Source: SIG440 sp045587485
GTDB taxonomy: Bacteria; Bacillota; Clostridia; Monoglobales; Monoglobaceae
DNA: 64,000 nt
Direction of reading: 5' to 3'
NCBI GenBank assembly: GCA_045587485.1
Contig: JAZNCI010000080.1
Coordinates: 1-64,000, forward strand
Positions 8,526 through 17,871 of the stretch are shown here, piece by piece (positions within the stretch are counted from its first letter, which is position 1; every line of letters starts with the position of its first letter). The position numbers and the translations under genes were made by a program. The notes beneath the pieces were generated by a model. It ran no database searches. It was not told the origin of the DNA and was given only the letters and a program-made list of their open reading frames with translations.

Positions 8526-9752
8526 ATGTGGATTGAAAAAATCGTAGGTTATTTGCGTGGATATATAGTTATTTACGCAGACGGCTTTTTTTGTGAGAGA
8601 TTTTTGAATATTTGCAGCAACAGAGGGATTTTTTTGTGGAATGTAAGGCGTTTGGGTGACAGACGGATTTGTGCATGTATCTCCATAGGCGGGTTTAAGG
8701 AAATTCGTGGCATAGCCCGAAAAACACGCACTCACATATCGGTTATAAAACGGCGTGGACTCCCCTTTGTGTTGCACAGATACAGAAAACGAAGAGCCGT
8801 ACTATTGGGTGTGGGCTTATTTTTTGCTGTGCTATGGTATTTGACAACTCATATTATGGGAATTGATATAACAGGAAATCAACGGATTGCCACAGAAGAA
8901 ATTCTTTATCAGCTTAAAGGCTGCGGAATTTATTATGGTGCATCTGTTGACAAAATTGACAGCAAGCTAATAAAGAATGAAATGATGACTAAATTTGATG
9001 ACATCGCCTGGATTGGCATAAATATCAAGGGCTCACGGGCATACATAGAGGTAAAGGAGAGACTTGATACTCAAATTCGTGTTGACGCAAATGTTCCCTG
9101 TGACCTTATCGCCGCAAAGGACGGAATTATCAGGCTGTTAGAGGTTAAAGATGGACAGACGCTTGTAAAACCAAACCAATTTGTTGAGAAGGGTGATTTG
9201 CTGGTCAGCGGCATTGTTGACAGCGATAAAATGGGTATGAGATACGTTCATTCCTTTGGTGAGATTTATGCAGAAACAATTTATAAAAAAACAAAGGAAT
9301 ATCCTTTTGAATATATTGACAAAATATATACAGGCAGGGAGAAGAAACGGTATAGCCTTTCTTTGATGAATAAAAAGCTAAAGCTGTTTCTTAAAAGCGC
9401 ACAACCCTTTAAAAACGGAGATAAAACAGAGTCAAAAACCGAATATAAAACAATTTTTTCGTTTATACCTTCTGTATTCGTCGAATGCGAAAGATTTGTT
9501 GAATATGTTCCTGAAAAATGCACACGAAGCCTTGACGATGCAATTGCATTGGGTGTGGCAGAGCTTGGTGCGGAGCTTGAGACGGAAACAGGTACAGGGG
9601 TGGAAATTATTGATAAAAAAACATCTTATACCGAAAATGGAGAAAATGGCGTAATTGTTACCGTTGAATATATTTGCCGTGAGGACATTGCACAGCAAAG
9701 AATAATTGACAAAACCGAGAATTTAGGGTATGATACAATAGAGACAGAATAG
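8526..9752 (+). CDS. yqfD: sporulation protein YqfD
   Basis: 408 residues: a cytoplasmic N-terminal domain, one membrane span (about 96-115, ending HIMGIDITGNQ), then an extracellular or intermembrane domain with the DIAWIGINIKGSRAYIEVKE segment characteristic of YqfD. It is required for efficient sporulation in Bacillus and is expressed in the mother cell. It follows yqfC by 6 bases. The molecular function is not established. Confidence 0.88.
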   Translation: MWIEKIVGYLRGYIVIYADGFFCERFLNICSNRGIFLWNVRRLGDRRICACISIGGFKEIRGIARKTRTHISVIKRRGLPFVLHRYRKRRAVLLGVGLFFAVLWYLTTHIMGIDITGNQRIATEEILYQLKGCGIYYGASVDKIDSKLIKNEMMTKFDDIAWIGINIKGSRAYIEVKERLDTQIRVDANVPCDLIAAKDGIIRLLEVKDGQTLVKPNQFVEKGDLLVSGIVDSDKMGMRYVHSFGEIYAETIYKKTKEYPFEYIDKIYTGREKKRYSLSLMNKKLKLFLKSAQPFKNGDKTESKTEYKTIFSFIPSVFVECERFVEYVPEKCTRSLDDAIALGVAELGAELETETGTGVEIIDKKTSYTENGENGVIVTVEYICREDIAQQRIIDKTENLGYDTIETE

Positions 9753-9773
9753 AAAAAAGAAAGGATTTCCTGT

Positions 9774-10787
9774 ATGGAACGACACATTGAAGTTGAGAAA
9801 ATGGAATTGCTGATAAACCTTTTTGGCAATTTTGATGAAAATATACGTCTTATAGAAAAAACCTTTGATGTCGCAGTTATAAACCGTGGCTCTGAGATAA
9901 AGGTTGGAGGTGAGCCGGATTCGGTCGATAAGGCTACAAGGGTCATAAACAATCTTTTAGGAATGGCGAACAACGGGACAGCCATTGGCGAGCAGGAGGT
10001 TCGTTATGTTATGTCACAAATTGAAGAAGATAACGACAAAGAGCTTGAAACTCTTGGACAGGACTGTGTCTGCATAACCTCAAGGGGTACTCCCATAAGA
10101 GCAAAAACCCTTGGTCAGAAAAAATATATTACAGCAATTGAGAAGAACTCGATTGTGTTTGGTATTGGGCCGGCCGGAACAGGCAAGACCTATCTTGCGG
10201 TAGCGATGGCAGTAAAGGCGTTTAAAAGCAAAGAGGTTAACAAGATTATCCTTACCCGTCCGGCAGTTGAAGCGGGAGAGTCTTTGGGGTTTTTGCCGGG
10301 AGATATGCAGGATAAGGTTGACCCATATCTACGACCACTTTATGACGCATTGGGAGACATGCTTGGCGGAGAGGCCTTTCATAAGAACATTGAGCGTGGT
10401 CTTATTGAGGTTGCACCCCTTGCATATATGAGAGGGCGCACCCTTGACGATGCATTTATAATTCTTGACGAGGCGCAGAACACCACGCCTGAACAGATGA
10501 AGATGTTTCTTACACGTATGGGCTTTTCGTCGAAAATTGTAGTAACCGGTGATATTACTCAGATTGACCTTCCGCGTGACAAAAAATCGGGTCTTCGTGA
10601 TGCAGAAATCGTTCTTAAAAATGTTGAAGGAATTGAATTTATGTATCTAAGCGAGGCGGACGTTGTAAGACATCCCCTTGTTCAGAAGATTGTAAAAGCA
10701 TATGAAAAAAAGACTCTTGAGCGTGAAAGGGTTTCAAAAAATAATAGCAAAGGCAGACGCGGCAATGAAGGTAGCTATCAGAAATAA
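9774..10787 (+). CDS. PhoH-family ATPase
   Basis: 337 residues. An N-terminal KH-like region (about 1-100) precedes the PhoH ATPase with Walker A GPAGTGKTYLAVAMA and Walker B FIILDEAQN, plus VVTGDITQIDLP. PhoH proteins are RNA-associated ATPases linked to rRNA or mRNA quality control and are found next to ybeY. AAAGG precedes ATG 9774. The ybeY start lies within its last codons. Confidence 0.92.
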   Translation: MERHIEVEKMELLINLFGNFDENIRLIEKTFDVAVINRGSEIKVGGEPDSVDKATRVINNLLGMANNGTAIGEQEVRYVMSQIEEDNDKELETLGQDCVCITSRGTPIRAKTLGQKKYITAIEKNSIVFGIGPAGTGKTYLAVAMAVKAFKSKEVNKIILTRPAVEAGESLGFLPGDMQDKVDPYLRPLYDALGDMLGGEAFHKNIERGLIEVAPLAYMRGRTLDDAFIILDEAQNTTPEQMKMFLTRMGFSSKIVVTGDITQIDLPRDKKSGLRDAEIVLKNVEGIEFMYLSEADVVRHPLVQKIVKAYEKKTLERERVSKNNSKGRRGNEGSYQK

Positions 10788-11256
10788 CCAGAAGAAATTT
10801 AAGGTCACAAAGGAAATTCGAGATTTGGTCAGGTCGGCGGTTAAGGCGGCTCTTGACTATATGGATTTTGAATTCGGGACAAAGGCAGAAATAAGTCTTA
10901 TGTTTACCGATAATGATGAAATACGTGAGCTTAACTATGAGCATCGCAGTATTAACAGAGCAACAGACGTTTTATCCTTTCCTCTTCTGGAATATGATGA
11001 AGATGGAAATATTTTAGATGAGTATATGGATTTTAATCCCGATGGTGAGATGTTTCTGGGAGACATTGTGATTTCACTTGAACGGGCAGCGGAGCAGGCC
11101 GAAGAATATGGACACTCATTTGAGAGAGAAATTGGTTTCCTGACCGTTCATTCAATGCTGCATCTTTTTGGATATGACCATATGACCCCAGAGGACGAGG
11201 AAGAAATGTTCGGATATCAGGAGGACATTCTCAAGGGAATGGGGCTTTTGCGATGA
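10765..11256 (+). CDS. ybeY: endoribonuclease YbeY, rRNA maturation factor
   Basis: 163 residues. The zinc site HSMLHLFGYDH matches the HxxxHxxGYDH signature, and the INRATDVLSFP motif is present. YbeY matures the 16S rRNA 3' end and takes part in 70S quality control. The start at 10765 (MKVAIRNNQKK) matches family length; an upstream ATG at 10702 would add 21 residues embedded in phoH. The overlap with phoH is 23 bases. Confidence 0.92.
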   Translation: MKVAIRNNQKKFKVTKEIRDLVRSAVKAALDYMDFEFGTKAEISLMFTDNDEIRELNYEHRSINRATDVLSFPLLEYDEDGNILDEYMDFNPDGEMFLGDIVISLERAAEQAEEYGHSFEREIGFLTVHSMLHLFGYDHMTPEDEEEMFGYQEDILKGMGLLR

Positions 11257-11705
11257 AAAATCTTGGGTTTGGCTTTAAAGCCGCATTTAGGGGTATTGTT
11301 CACACCATTCATTGCGAGCGAAATTTCAGAGTACATATTGCTGCAATGTTAACGGTGATTTATTTTTCATTGGTGTATGGGATTGACTGGCTTCGGGTCT
11401 CTGTACTTGCCTTGACAATTGCTTGTGTAATGGCGGCAGAATTGACAAACACTGCGATTGAGGCAATTGTGGACAAGACATCGCCTGAAAAGTGCAGCTT
11501 AGCAAAAATTGCCAAGGATTGTTCGGCAGCGGCGGTGCTTGTTCTGGCTGTTGGCGCCGTGTTTGTCGCAGGAGCGGTTTTCAGTGATGCTGAGGGATGG
11601 CAAAGGGTGTTTGTATACATAAAAGAACGGTATATATTGCTTATTCTGTTTGCTATTTTGGTTACCGGATTTATATTTAGAAAGAACAAGGAGAACAAGG
11701 GATGA
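11253..11705 (+). CDS. dgkA: diacylglycerol/undecaprenol kinase (DgkA family)
   Basis: 150 residues with three main membrane spans and the family motif AAELTNTAIEAIVD carrying the catalytic glutamates. In Firmicutes this family mostly phosphorylates undecaprenol, recycling the lipid carrier for wall synthesis. The ATG overlaps the ybeY stop (ATGA), and its stop overlaps era, giving translational coupling. A fourth hydrophobic segment (about 127-143) extends the C-terminus beyond the minimal length. Confidence 0.9.
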   Translation: MKNLGFGFKAAFRGIVHTIHCERNFRVHIAAMLTVIYFSLVYGIDWLRVSVLALTIACVMAAELTNTAIEAIVDKTSPEKCSLAKIAKDCSAAAVLVLAVGAVFVAGAVFSDAEGWQRVFVYIKERYILLILFAILVTGFIFRKNKENKG

Positions 11706-12586
11706 AATCAGGTTTTGTAGCTATTACGGGCAGACCCAATGCGGGAAAGTCTACGCTTATGAATAAAATAATCGGTGAGAAGGTAGCAATTGTGTCAAAC
11801 AAGCCACAAACCACCAGAACAAAGATTCTTGGCGTTCATACTCAGGAGGATTGTCAGGTGGTTCTTATTGACACCCCCGGCATACACAAGCCGCACAACA
11901 AGCTGGGTGAGAAAATGGAGAAGTATATCTATACCGCAACCCAGGATATTGATGTGCTGTTGTATGTGGTAGATTGCAATCTCCACCAAAATGAGTACGA
12001 AAAAGAACGCAAGGCATTAGAGGGTTTAAAAAAGGGAAATACCCCCGTAATTTTGGTTGTAAATAAAATTGATACCGTTCCCAAACTTAATCTTTTGCCC
12101 GTGTTGGACAGATTAAAGGATCTTTATGATTTCCACGGAGTTATTCCCATTTCAGCACAAAAGGGGGCAAATGTAGACCAATTGCTTAATGAAATCAAGG
12201 AGCTTCTGCCTGAAGGACCGCAGTTTTTCCCCGGGGATGTAATAACAGACCAGCCGGAGCGACAGATTGTAGCAGAATTTATCCGTGAAAAATCGCTAAG
12301 ACTTCTTAATCAGGAAATTCCTCATGGCGTTGCTGTTGAAATAGAAAAAATGCACAAGCGTGAAAATGGAACCTATGAAATTCTGGCGGCAATCTATTGC
12401 GAGCGCCAGAGCCACAAGGCGATTATTATCGGCAAACGGGGAGAAAAACTCAAAGAAATAGGCAGCCGTGCAAGGCAGGATATAGAGCGGTTTTTGAGTT
12501 CAAAAGTTTATCTTGAGCTTTGGGTAAAGGTCAAGGAGGACTGGCGTAATAAAGAAGCGTTTATGAACACAATAGGTTTTGAATAA
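11702..12586 (+). CDS. era: GTPase Era
   Basis: 294 residues. G1 GRPNAGKST, G3 DTPG, G4 NKID and a C-terminal KH domain (IIIGKRGEKLKEIG) are all present and in order. Era binds the 3' end of 16S rRNA and acts in 30S assembly. It is coupled to dgkA by an ATGA overlap. Length and motifs are standard. Confidence 0.97.
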   Translation: MKSGFVAITGRPNAGKSTLMNKIIGEKVAIVSNKPQTTRTKILGVHTQEDCQVVLIDTPGIHKPHNKLGEKMEKYIYTATQDIDVLLYVVDCNLHQNEYEKERKALEGLKKGNTPVILVVNKIDTVPKLNLLPVLDRLKDLYDFHGVIPISAQKGANVDQLLNEIKELLPEGPQFFPGDVITDQPERQIVAEFIREKSLRLLNQEIPHGVAVEIEKMHKRENGTYEILAAIYCERQSHKAIIIGKRGEKLKEIGSRARQDIERFLSSKVYLELWVKVKEDWRNKEAFMNTIGFE

Positions 12587-12652
12587 TGGTTAAAAATTAC
12601 AGTATTTTAAAATTATCTTTTTCTCACAATAGGATTAACGGAGGAAAAGAAT

Positions 12653-12817
12653 ATGGGAAAAATATCAGAACTGGCGTGGAAAGCATTTGAGCAAACTGGC
12701 GGCGTTAAAGAGTATCTTAAATACAAATCGCTGTCAGACAAAATACAGGCAGAGGTTGGTGAAGAACTTGGGGCTTTTAAAGACCGAAGGGATAATAACA
12801 AAAACCACCAAATATAG
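12653..12817 (+). CDS. YqzL-like small protein
   Basis: 54 residues, from an ATG seven bases after GGAGGAAAAG. The N-terminal half (LAWKAFEQTGGVKEYLKYK) matches the YqzL pattern of a Trp-Lys-x-Phe, Thr-Gly, Tyr-Leu helix pair, and yqzL lies between era and recO in Bacillus, as here. Its function is unknown. The tail (DRRDNNKNHQI) overlaps the start of recO in another frame. The gene is short and easily missed. Confidence 0.75.
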   Translation: MGKISELAWKAFEQTGGVKEYLKYKSLSDKIQAEVGEELGAFKDRRDNNKNHQI

Positions 12818-13529
12818 TGAAACAAGCCTTATCGTCACTATCATTACAAGAGATTTTGGCAGAATTTCCGCTATAGCAAACAATGTAAGAAGCTCCAGAT
12901 CACATATGCGTATGGGGCTTCAGCTTTTTGCGTACAGCGAGATTGTTGTATACGAGGCTCGCAACAAATCAGGTCTTTATAAGCTGAACGAGGTAGCTGT
13001 TTTAGAAGCGTTCCCCGACATTCGCCAATCTCTTGAAAAGCTAGCATACGCATCGTATTTTGCTGAAATTGCAAACAATACAGTAGGCGAGGAGGCTCCC
13101 GACGAAGATGCTTTAAGATTGCTTTTAAACTCGCTGTTTGCGCTTGATCGTGATTTTTGTTCGATGGAAAAAATAAAAACAGTTTTTCAGTGGCGGATGG
13201 CTGCAATTTTGGGATATGAGCCTCAGCTTGATGATTGCTGTACTTGTGGTGAAATCCAAAATGAAATGTATATATCCCTTTCCGAAGGCAGAAGTTTTTG
13301 TGCAAAGTGTGTTTCAGAAAAGTCTGGCTGTGCAAAGCTGACACTTGTGATGCGACAGATTTTAGAATATATTTGTGAAGCAGAAAGCCAAAAAGTATTC
13401 TCGTTTGATGCAAATGAAAAAACGATTGAGTATCTAGGACTTTTGGGAGAGCAATACATACAACTGCAGCTTGATAAACCCTTTTCTACCCTTGAATATT
13501 TGAAAAAAGTTTTGAATTCGGAGTTTTGA
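12759..13529 (+). CDS. recO: DNA repair protein RecO
   Basis: About 256 residues: an N-terminal OB fold (LKTEGIITKTTKYSETSLIV), a helical middle, and a zinc site CCTCGE...FCAKC near residues 180-205. RecO loads RecA at gaps with RecR. The start is uncertain: GTG 12759 and TTG 12768 both follow AGAGGTTGGTG and fit the family start, while ATG 12687 would add 24 residues inside yqzL. I chose GTG. The overlap with yqzL is about 59 bases. Confidence 0.88.
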   Translation: MKNLGLLKTEGIITKTTKYSETSLIVTIITRDFGRISAIANNVRSSRSHMRMGLQLFAYSEIVVYEARNKSGLYKLNEVAVLEAFPDIRQSLEKLAYASYFAEIANNTVGEEAPDEDALRLLLNSLFALDRDFCSMEKIKTVFQWRMAAILGYEPQLDDCCTCGEIQNEMYISLSEGRSFCAKCVSEKSGCAKLTLVMRQILEYICEAESQKVFSFDANEKTIEYLGLLGEQYIQLQLDKPFSTLEYLKKVLNSEF

Positions 13530-13532
13530 TAA

Positions 13533-14186
13533 ATGAAAGAGAAGATAACAGAATTTTTATACCAAAACGGAATACAGCAACTTGGCTTTTGCCAACTTAA
13601 CCCCAATGAAAATGCCTTTGGGCTTGGATTTGGTATATCATATGCGGTGCCCCTTTCGGAAGTAGTGGTTGACGGCATTACAGATAAGCCCACTCATACA
13701 TATTTTCATCATTACAGAACCGTAAATACATTTATTGACAACACATCTCTTAAAGTTGGGTTGATGTTAGCAAACGAAGGATATAATTATGCGGCAATTC
13801 CTGCATCTCAATCAGTAGACGGTTTGCAGGGGATTTTCTCTCACAAATATGCCGCAACCCTTTCGGGGCTTGGAGCGGTTGGTAAAAGCGGTTTGTTTTT
13901 GTCTGAAAAGTTTGGGCCAAGAGTTCGACTTGGAACAATTCTTACCGATTGCCATTTTGATGTGGTGAACGCCAAGCCAAAATCGGTTTGTGGCGATTGC
14001 CGACTTTGTGCCGAGAGTTGTCCTGCAATGGCAATCAGGGGAGAAGAATGGAGACCAGGTGATGACCGTGAGGTTATTATTGATGCAAAGGCTTGCAGCG
14101 ATTATATGAAAAAAGCCTTTCAGAATATTGGCAGGGGTGCCGTTTGTGGGATTTGTATGAAGGTGTGCCCCAAAGGAAAAAAATAA
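13533..14186 (+). CDS. short QueG-like 4Fe-4S protein
   Basis: 217 residues. The C-terminal half carries two ferredoxin-type clusters, CGDCRLCAESCP and a second one ending CGICMKVCP. The segment GLGAVGKSGLFLSEKFGPRV matches the QueG/reductive-dehalogenase-like core. Full epoxyqueuosine reductase (QueG) is about 340-380 residues, so this lacks the C-terminal repeats and part of the N-terminal cobalamin domain. It may be a stand-alone redox protein rather than a queuosine enzyme. It follows recO by three bases, with a terminator after it. Confidence 0.7.
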   Translation: MKEKITEFLYQNGIQQLGFCQLNPNENAFGLGFGISYAVPLSEVVVDGITDKPTHTYFHHYRTVNTFIDNTSLKVGLMLANEGYNYAAIPASQSVDGLQGIFSHKYAATLSGLGAVGKSGLFLSEKFGPRVRLGTILTDCHFDVVNAKPKSVCGDCRLCAESCPAMAIRGEEWRPGDDREVIIDAKACSDYMKKAFQNIGRGAVCGICMKVCPKGKK

Positions 14187-14210
14187 TTCATCCAGAAAGA
14201 TGTTTAAAAC

Positions 14211-14244
14211 TTAAAGGAGTTGGTAAAAACCAACTCCTTTAAGT
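14211..14244. terminator. bidirectional terminator, recO cluster / rpoC
   Basis: Perfect 15-base arms (CTTAAAGGAGTTGGT / ACCAACTCCTTTAAG) with an AAAA loop, placed between two convergent operons; T-rich flanks on both sides. Confidence 0.85.
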
Positions 14245-14250
14245 TTATAT

Positions 14251-17200
14251 TTAGCTAAAGATTACATCTTCGGTAAAATCTGTGGGCATAATGTCCACAT
14301 TGCTATACTGGGGTGTGCCTGTGCCTGCAGGAACAAGCTTACCAATAATAACGTTTTCTTTAAGACCAACCAACGGGTCAATTTTACCTTTAATAGCAGC
14401 CTCAGTAAGAACTCTTGTTGTTTCCTGGAAGGATGCAGCAGACAAGAATGAGTCTGTTGCAAGAGCTGCCTTTGTAATACCCATAAGAACTTCTGAGTAC
14501 TGAGCCTCTGCCTTGCCTTCTTCGCGCATCCTGATGTTCACACGTTCAAGCTCATAACGCTCTACAAGTGAGCCTGTCAGGAAATGCGTATCTCCGGCAT
14601 CCTCAACCTTAACCTTGTGCATCATCTGGCGAACAATAACCTCGATATGCTTATCGTTGATATCAACACCCTGAAGACGGTATACACGCTGAACTTCCTG
14701 AATAAGATAATCCTGAACAGCGGTATAGCCCTTGATAGCAAGAATATCGTGAGGATTAACAGAGCCTTCTGTAAGCTCGTCACCAGCGTTAATAATCTGG
14801 TCTTCACGAACCTTGATTCTTGAACCATATGGGATAAGATAGGTTGCGGAATCACCAATTTCGTCATTAAGAATTGTAACCTCGCGCTTTTTCTTGTTTT
14901 CGGTAATTTTTATGCGACCGCCAATTTCGGCAATAATTGCAAGGCCCTTTGGCTTTCTTGCTTCAAACAATTCCTCAACACGGGGAAGACCCTGTGTGAT
15001 ATCGTCTCCGGCAACACCGCCGGCATGGAAGGTTCTCATTGTAAGCTGTGTACCGGGTTCGCCGATTGACTGTGCTGCAATAATACCAACAGCTTCACCA
15101 ATGTTAACAGCTTCGCCGTTTGCAAGGTTGTGTCCGTAACATTTTGCACAAACACCAACTTTTGAGCGACACTTAAGTACACTGCGAATTTTAACACTTT
15201 CTATTCCTGCTGCGGTGATGGCATCAGCCATTGCTACTGAAATCATCTGATTCTTTTCAACAATTAATTCACCTGTCTCGGGGTTAACCACGTTGTCACA
15301 AACAACACGTCCGACAAGGCGGTCCTTAATTTTTTCAATAATTTCATTGCCGTCTTTAATGTCACAAACAACGATACCATCATCGGTGCCGCAGTCATCC
15401 TCTCGAATGATAACCTCCTGAGAAACGTCAACCAAACGACGAGTCAGGTAACCTGAGTCAGCTGTTCTAAGTGCCGTATCGGTAAGACCCTTACGAGCAC
15501 CATGAGTTGAAATGAAATATTCAAGAACTGTCAGACCTTCACGGAAATTAGCCTTAATAGGAATTTCGATTGTACGACCTGATGTATCTGCCATAAGACC
15601 ACGCATTGCAGCCAACTGACGAATCTGGTTAACACTACCACGGGCACCTGAGTTCGCCATCATAAAGATAGGATTAAGCTCATCAAGACTCTTCATCAGG
15701 GCATCGGTAACCTTGTTAGAGGTTTCTGACCAGATTGAAATAACCTTTTCATATCTTTCTTCATTTGTAAGAAGGCCACGGAGGTATTTCTTTGTAACTT
15801 TTTCGATTTCTTCCTCTGCTTCAGCGAGGTAAATCTTCTTTTCTTCAGGGATTTCCATATCCGAAACACCAACAGTAATCGCACCGCGGGTTGAATATTT
15901 AAAGCCCATAGCCTTTACATCGTCAAGAAGAGTTGCTGTTTCTGTAATACCGTGAATTTTAATGCTTCTGTCAATAATCTGACCAAGCTTTTTCTTGTCA
16001 ACGCGGAAGTCAACCTCAAGCGCTAAAGCATTTTCGGGGTTGCTTCTGTCAACAAAGCCAAGATCCTGAGGAATCTTTTCGTTAAAGATAAGACGGCCAA
16101 CAGTTGCATCAATGATGCCTGTAACTTTCTCGCCGTTTATTTCTCTTGTAATTCTTACTTTAATAGGTGCGTGAAGTCCTACCGCACCGTTGGCATAAGC
16201 CAAAGTTGCCTCGTCTTCCGAACCAAATACTTTACCTGCGCCCATTTCATCGTCAATCTGGATTGTCAGGTAGTAAGAACCAAGAACCATATCCTGTGTA
16301 GGAACAGTAACGGGATTACCATCCTGAGGTTTAAGCAGGTTATTTGCAGAGAGCATAAGAAATCTTGCTTCTGCCTGAGCCTCTGCAGACAAGGGAAGGT
16401 GAACAGCCATCTGGTCTCCGTCAAAGTCGGCGTTGAAGGCTGTACATACCAGAGGATGGAGTTTAAGAGCTTTACCCTCAACAAGTACGGGTTCAAAAGC
16501 CTGAATACCCAGTCTGTGAAGTGTTGGTGCACGGTTTAACAGCACGGGATGTTCTGAAATTACACTTTCAAGAACGTCCCAAACCTCGGGGCGAACACGC
16601 TCAACCATTCTCTTTGCTGATTTAATGTTATGTGCGAGACCATCTTTAACCAACTTTTTCATAACAAAGGGTTTAAACAGTTCGAGAGCCATTTTCTTGG
16701 GCAGACCGCACTGATAAATCTTGAGTTCGGGGCCTACAACGATAACCGAACGGCCTGAATAGTCAACACGCTTACCAAGAAGGTTCTGACGAAAACGTCC
16801 CTGCTTACCCTTAAGCATATCCGAAAGGGATTTAAGAGGTCTGTTTCCGGGACCAGTAACAGGTCTGCCACGTCTGCCATTGTCAATAAGTGCATCAACG
16901 GCTTCCTGAAGCATTCTCTTTTCGTTTCTTACGATAATCTCAGGAGCTCCCAACTCAAGGAGTCTTTTAAGACGATTGTTTCTATTAATAACACGGCGAT
17001 AAAGGTCGTTAAGGTCGGATGTCGCAAATCTGCCACCATCCAACTGAACCATAGGTCTGATTTCAGGAGGAATGACAGGGATTACAGGCATAATCATCCA
17101 TTCAGGCTTGTTGCCTGACTGACGGAAGGAGTCTACAACCTCTAAGCGTCTTACAGTTCGTATCTTCTTCTGGCCCTTTGCGCCGTCAAGCTCTGCCTTC

Positions 17201-17775
17201 AGCTCTTCATAGAGGGCATCAAGGTCGATTGCTTGAAGCATTTCAAGAACCGCTTCGGCACCCATACCTGCCTTAAATGCGCCTTCACCATACTTTTCAA
17301 CCTCTTCGCGATATTCTTTTTCGCCAAGAATCTGGTTTTTCATAAGACCGGTTTTACCCGGATCAATTACAACATAAGCTGCAAAGTAAAGAACCTTTTC
17401 AAGAAGACGGGGGGACATATCCAGGATAAGACCCATACGGCTGGGAATTCCCTTAAAGTACCAGATGTGTGATACGGGAACAGCCAGCTCAATGTGACCC
17501 ATTCTTTCACGGCGAACCTTTGCACGGGTAACCTCAACGCCACATCGGTCGCAAACTACGCCCTTATAGCGCACTCTTTTGTACTTTCCGCAGTTACATT
17601 CCCAGTCCTTCTGAGGGCCAAAAATTCTTTCGCAGAAAAGACCGTCTTTTTCGGGCTTTAAGGTTCTGTAATTTATTGTTTCGGGCTTTTTAACCTCACC
17701 GTATGACCATTCTCTGATCTTTTCGGGTGATGCAAGGCCTATTTGAATAGCATCAAAATTTTGGTATTCACTCAT
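14251..17775 (-). CDS. rpoC: RNA polymerase subunit beta'
   Basis: 1174 residues. The N-terminal zinc ribbon (CNCGKYK and CDRCG), the catalytic NADFDGDQM, and the second zinc site with CRSKVGVCAKCYG are present. It is the standard short Gram-positive form without large insertions. The start MSEYQNFDAIQIGLASPEKI is typical. It lies 96 bases downstream of rpoB on the same strand. Confidence 0.98.
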   Translation of the reverse strand: MSEYQNFDAIQIGLASPEKIREWSYGEVKKPETINYRTLKPEKDGLFCERIFGPQKDWECNCGKYKRVRYKGVVCDRCGVEVTRAKVRRERMGHIELAVPVSHIWYFKGIPSRMGLILDMSPRLLEKVLYFAAYVVIDPGKTGLMKNQILGEKEYREEVEKYGEGAFKAGMGAEAVLEMLQAIDLDALYEELKAELDGAKGQKKIRTVRRLEVVDSFRQSGNKPEWMIMPVIPVIPPEIRPMVQLDGGRFATSDLNDLYRRVINRNNRLKRLLELGAPEIIVRNEKRMLQEAVDALIDNGRRGRPVTGPGNRPLKSLSDMLKGKQGRFRQNLLGKRVDYSGRSVIVVGPELKIYQCGLPKKMALELFKPFVMKKLVKDGLAHNIKSAKRMVERVRPEVWDVLESVISEHPVLLNRAPTLHRLGIQAFEPVLVEGKALKLHPLVCTAFNADFDGDQMAVHLPLSAEAQAEARFLMLSANNLLKPQDGNPVTVPTQDMVLGSYYLTIQIDDEMGAGKVFGSEDEATLAYANGAVGLHAPIKVRITREINGEKVTGIIDATVGRLIFNEKIPQDLGFVDRSNPENALALEVDFRVDKKKLGQIIDRSIKIHGITETATLLDDVKAMGFKYSTRGAITVGVSDMEIPEEKKIYLAEAEEEIEKVTKKYLRGLLTNEERYEKVISIWSETSNKVTDALMKSLDELNPIFMMANSGARGSVNQIRQLAAMRGLMADTSGRTIEIPIKANFREGLTVLEYFISTHGARKGLTDTALRTADSGYLTRRLVDVSQEVIIREDDCGTDDGIVVCDIKDGNEIIEKIKDRLVGRVVCDNVVNPETGELIVEKNQMISVAMADAITAAGIESVKIRSVLKCRSKVGVCAKCYGHNLANGEAVNIGEAVGIIAAQSIGEPGTQLTMRTFHAGGVAGDDITQGLPRVEELFEARKPKGLAIIAEIGGRIKITENKKKREVTILNDEIGDSATYLIPYGSRIKVREDQIINAGDELTEGSVNPHDILAIKGYTAVQDYLIQEVQRVYRLQGVDINDKHIEVIVRQMMHKVKVEDAGDTHFLTGSLVERYELERVNIRMREEGKAEAQYSEVLMGITKAALATDSFLSAASFQETTRVLTEAAIKGKIDPLVGLKENVIIGKLVPAGTGTPQYSNVDIMPTDFTEDVIFS

Positions 17776-17823
17776 ACAATATCACTCGACTTTCTGCTCA
17801 CAATGATAAATCAAGCATCCACA

Positions 17824-17845
17824 CCTCCGCTATGAGCGGCGGAGG
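17824..17845. other. hairpin in the rpoB-rpoC gap
   Basis: Seven-base arms CCTCCGC / GCGGAGG around an 8-base loop in the 96-base gap. No T-run follows on the minus strand, so it is not a normal terminator; it may be an RNA processing or stability element. Confidence 0.35.
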
Positions 17846-17871
17846 CAAGATAGTCAGAAAACAATTCTGGA

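Noticed and set aside
17824..17845. Terminator between rpoB and rpoC
   Set aside because: No T-run on the minus strand; the genes should be co-transcribed.
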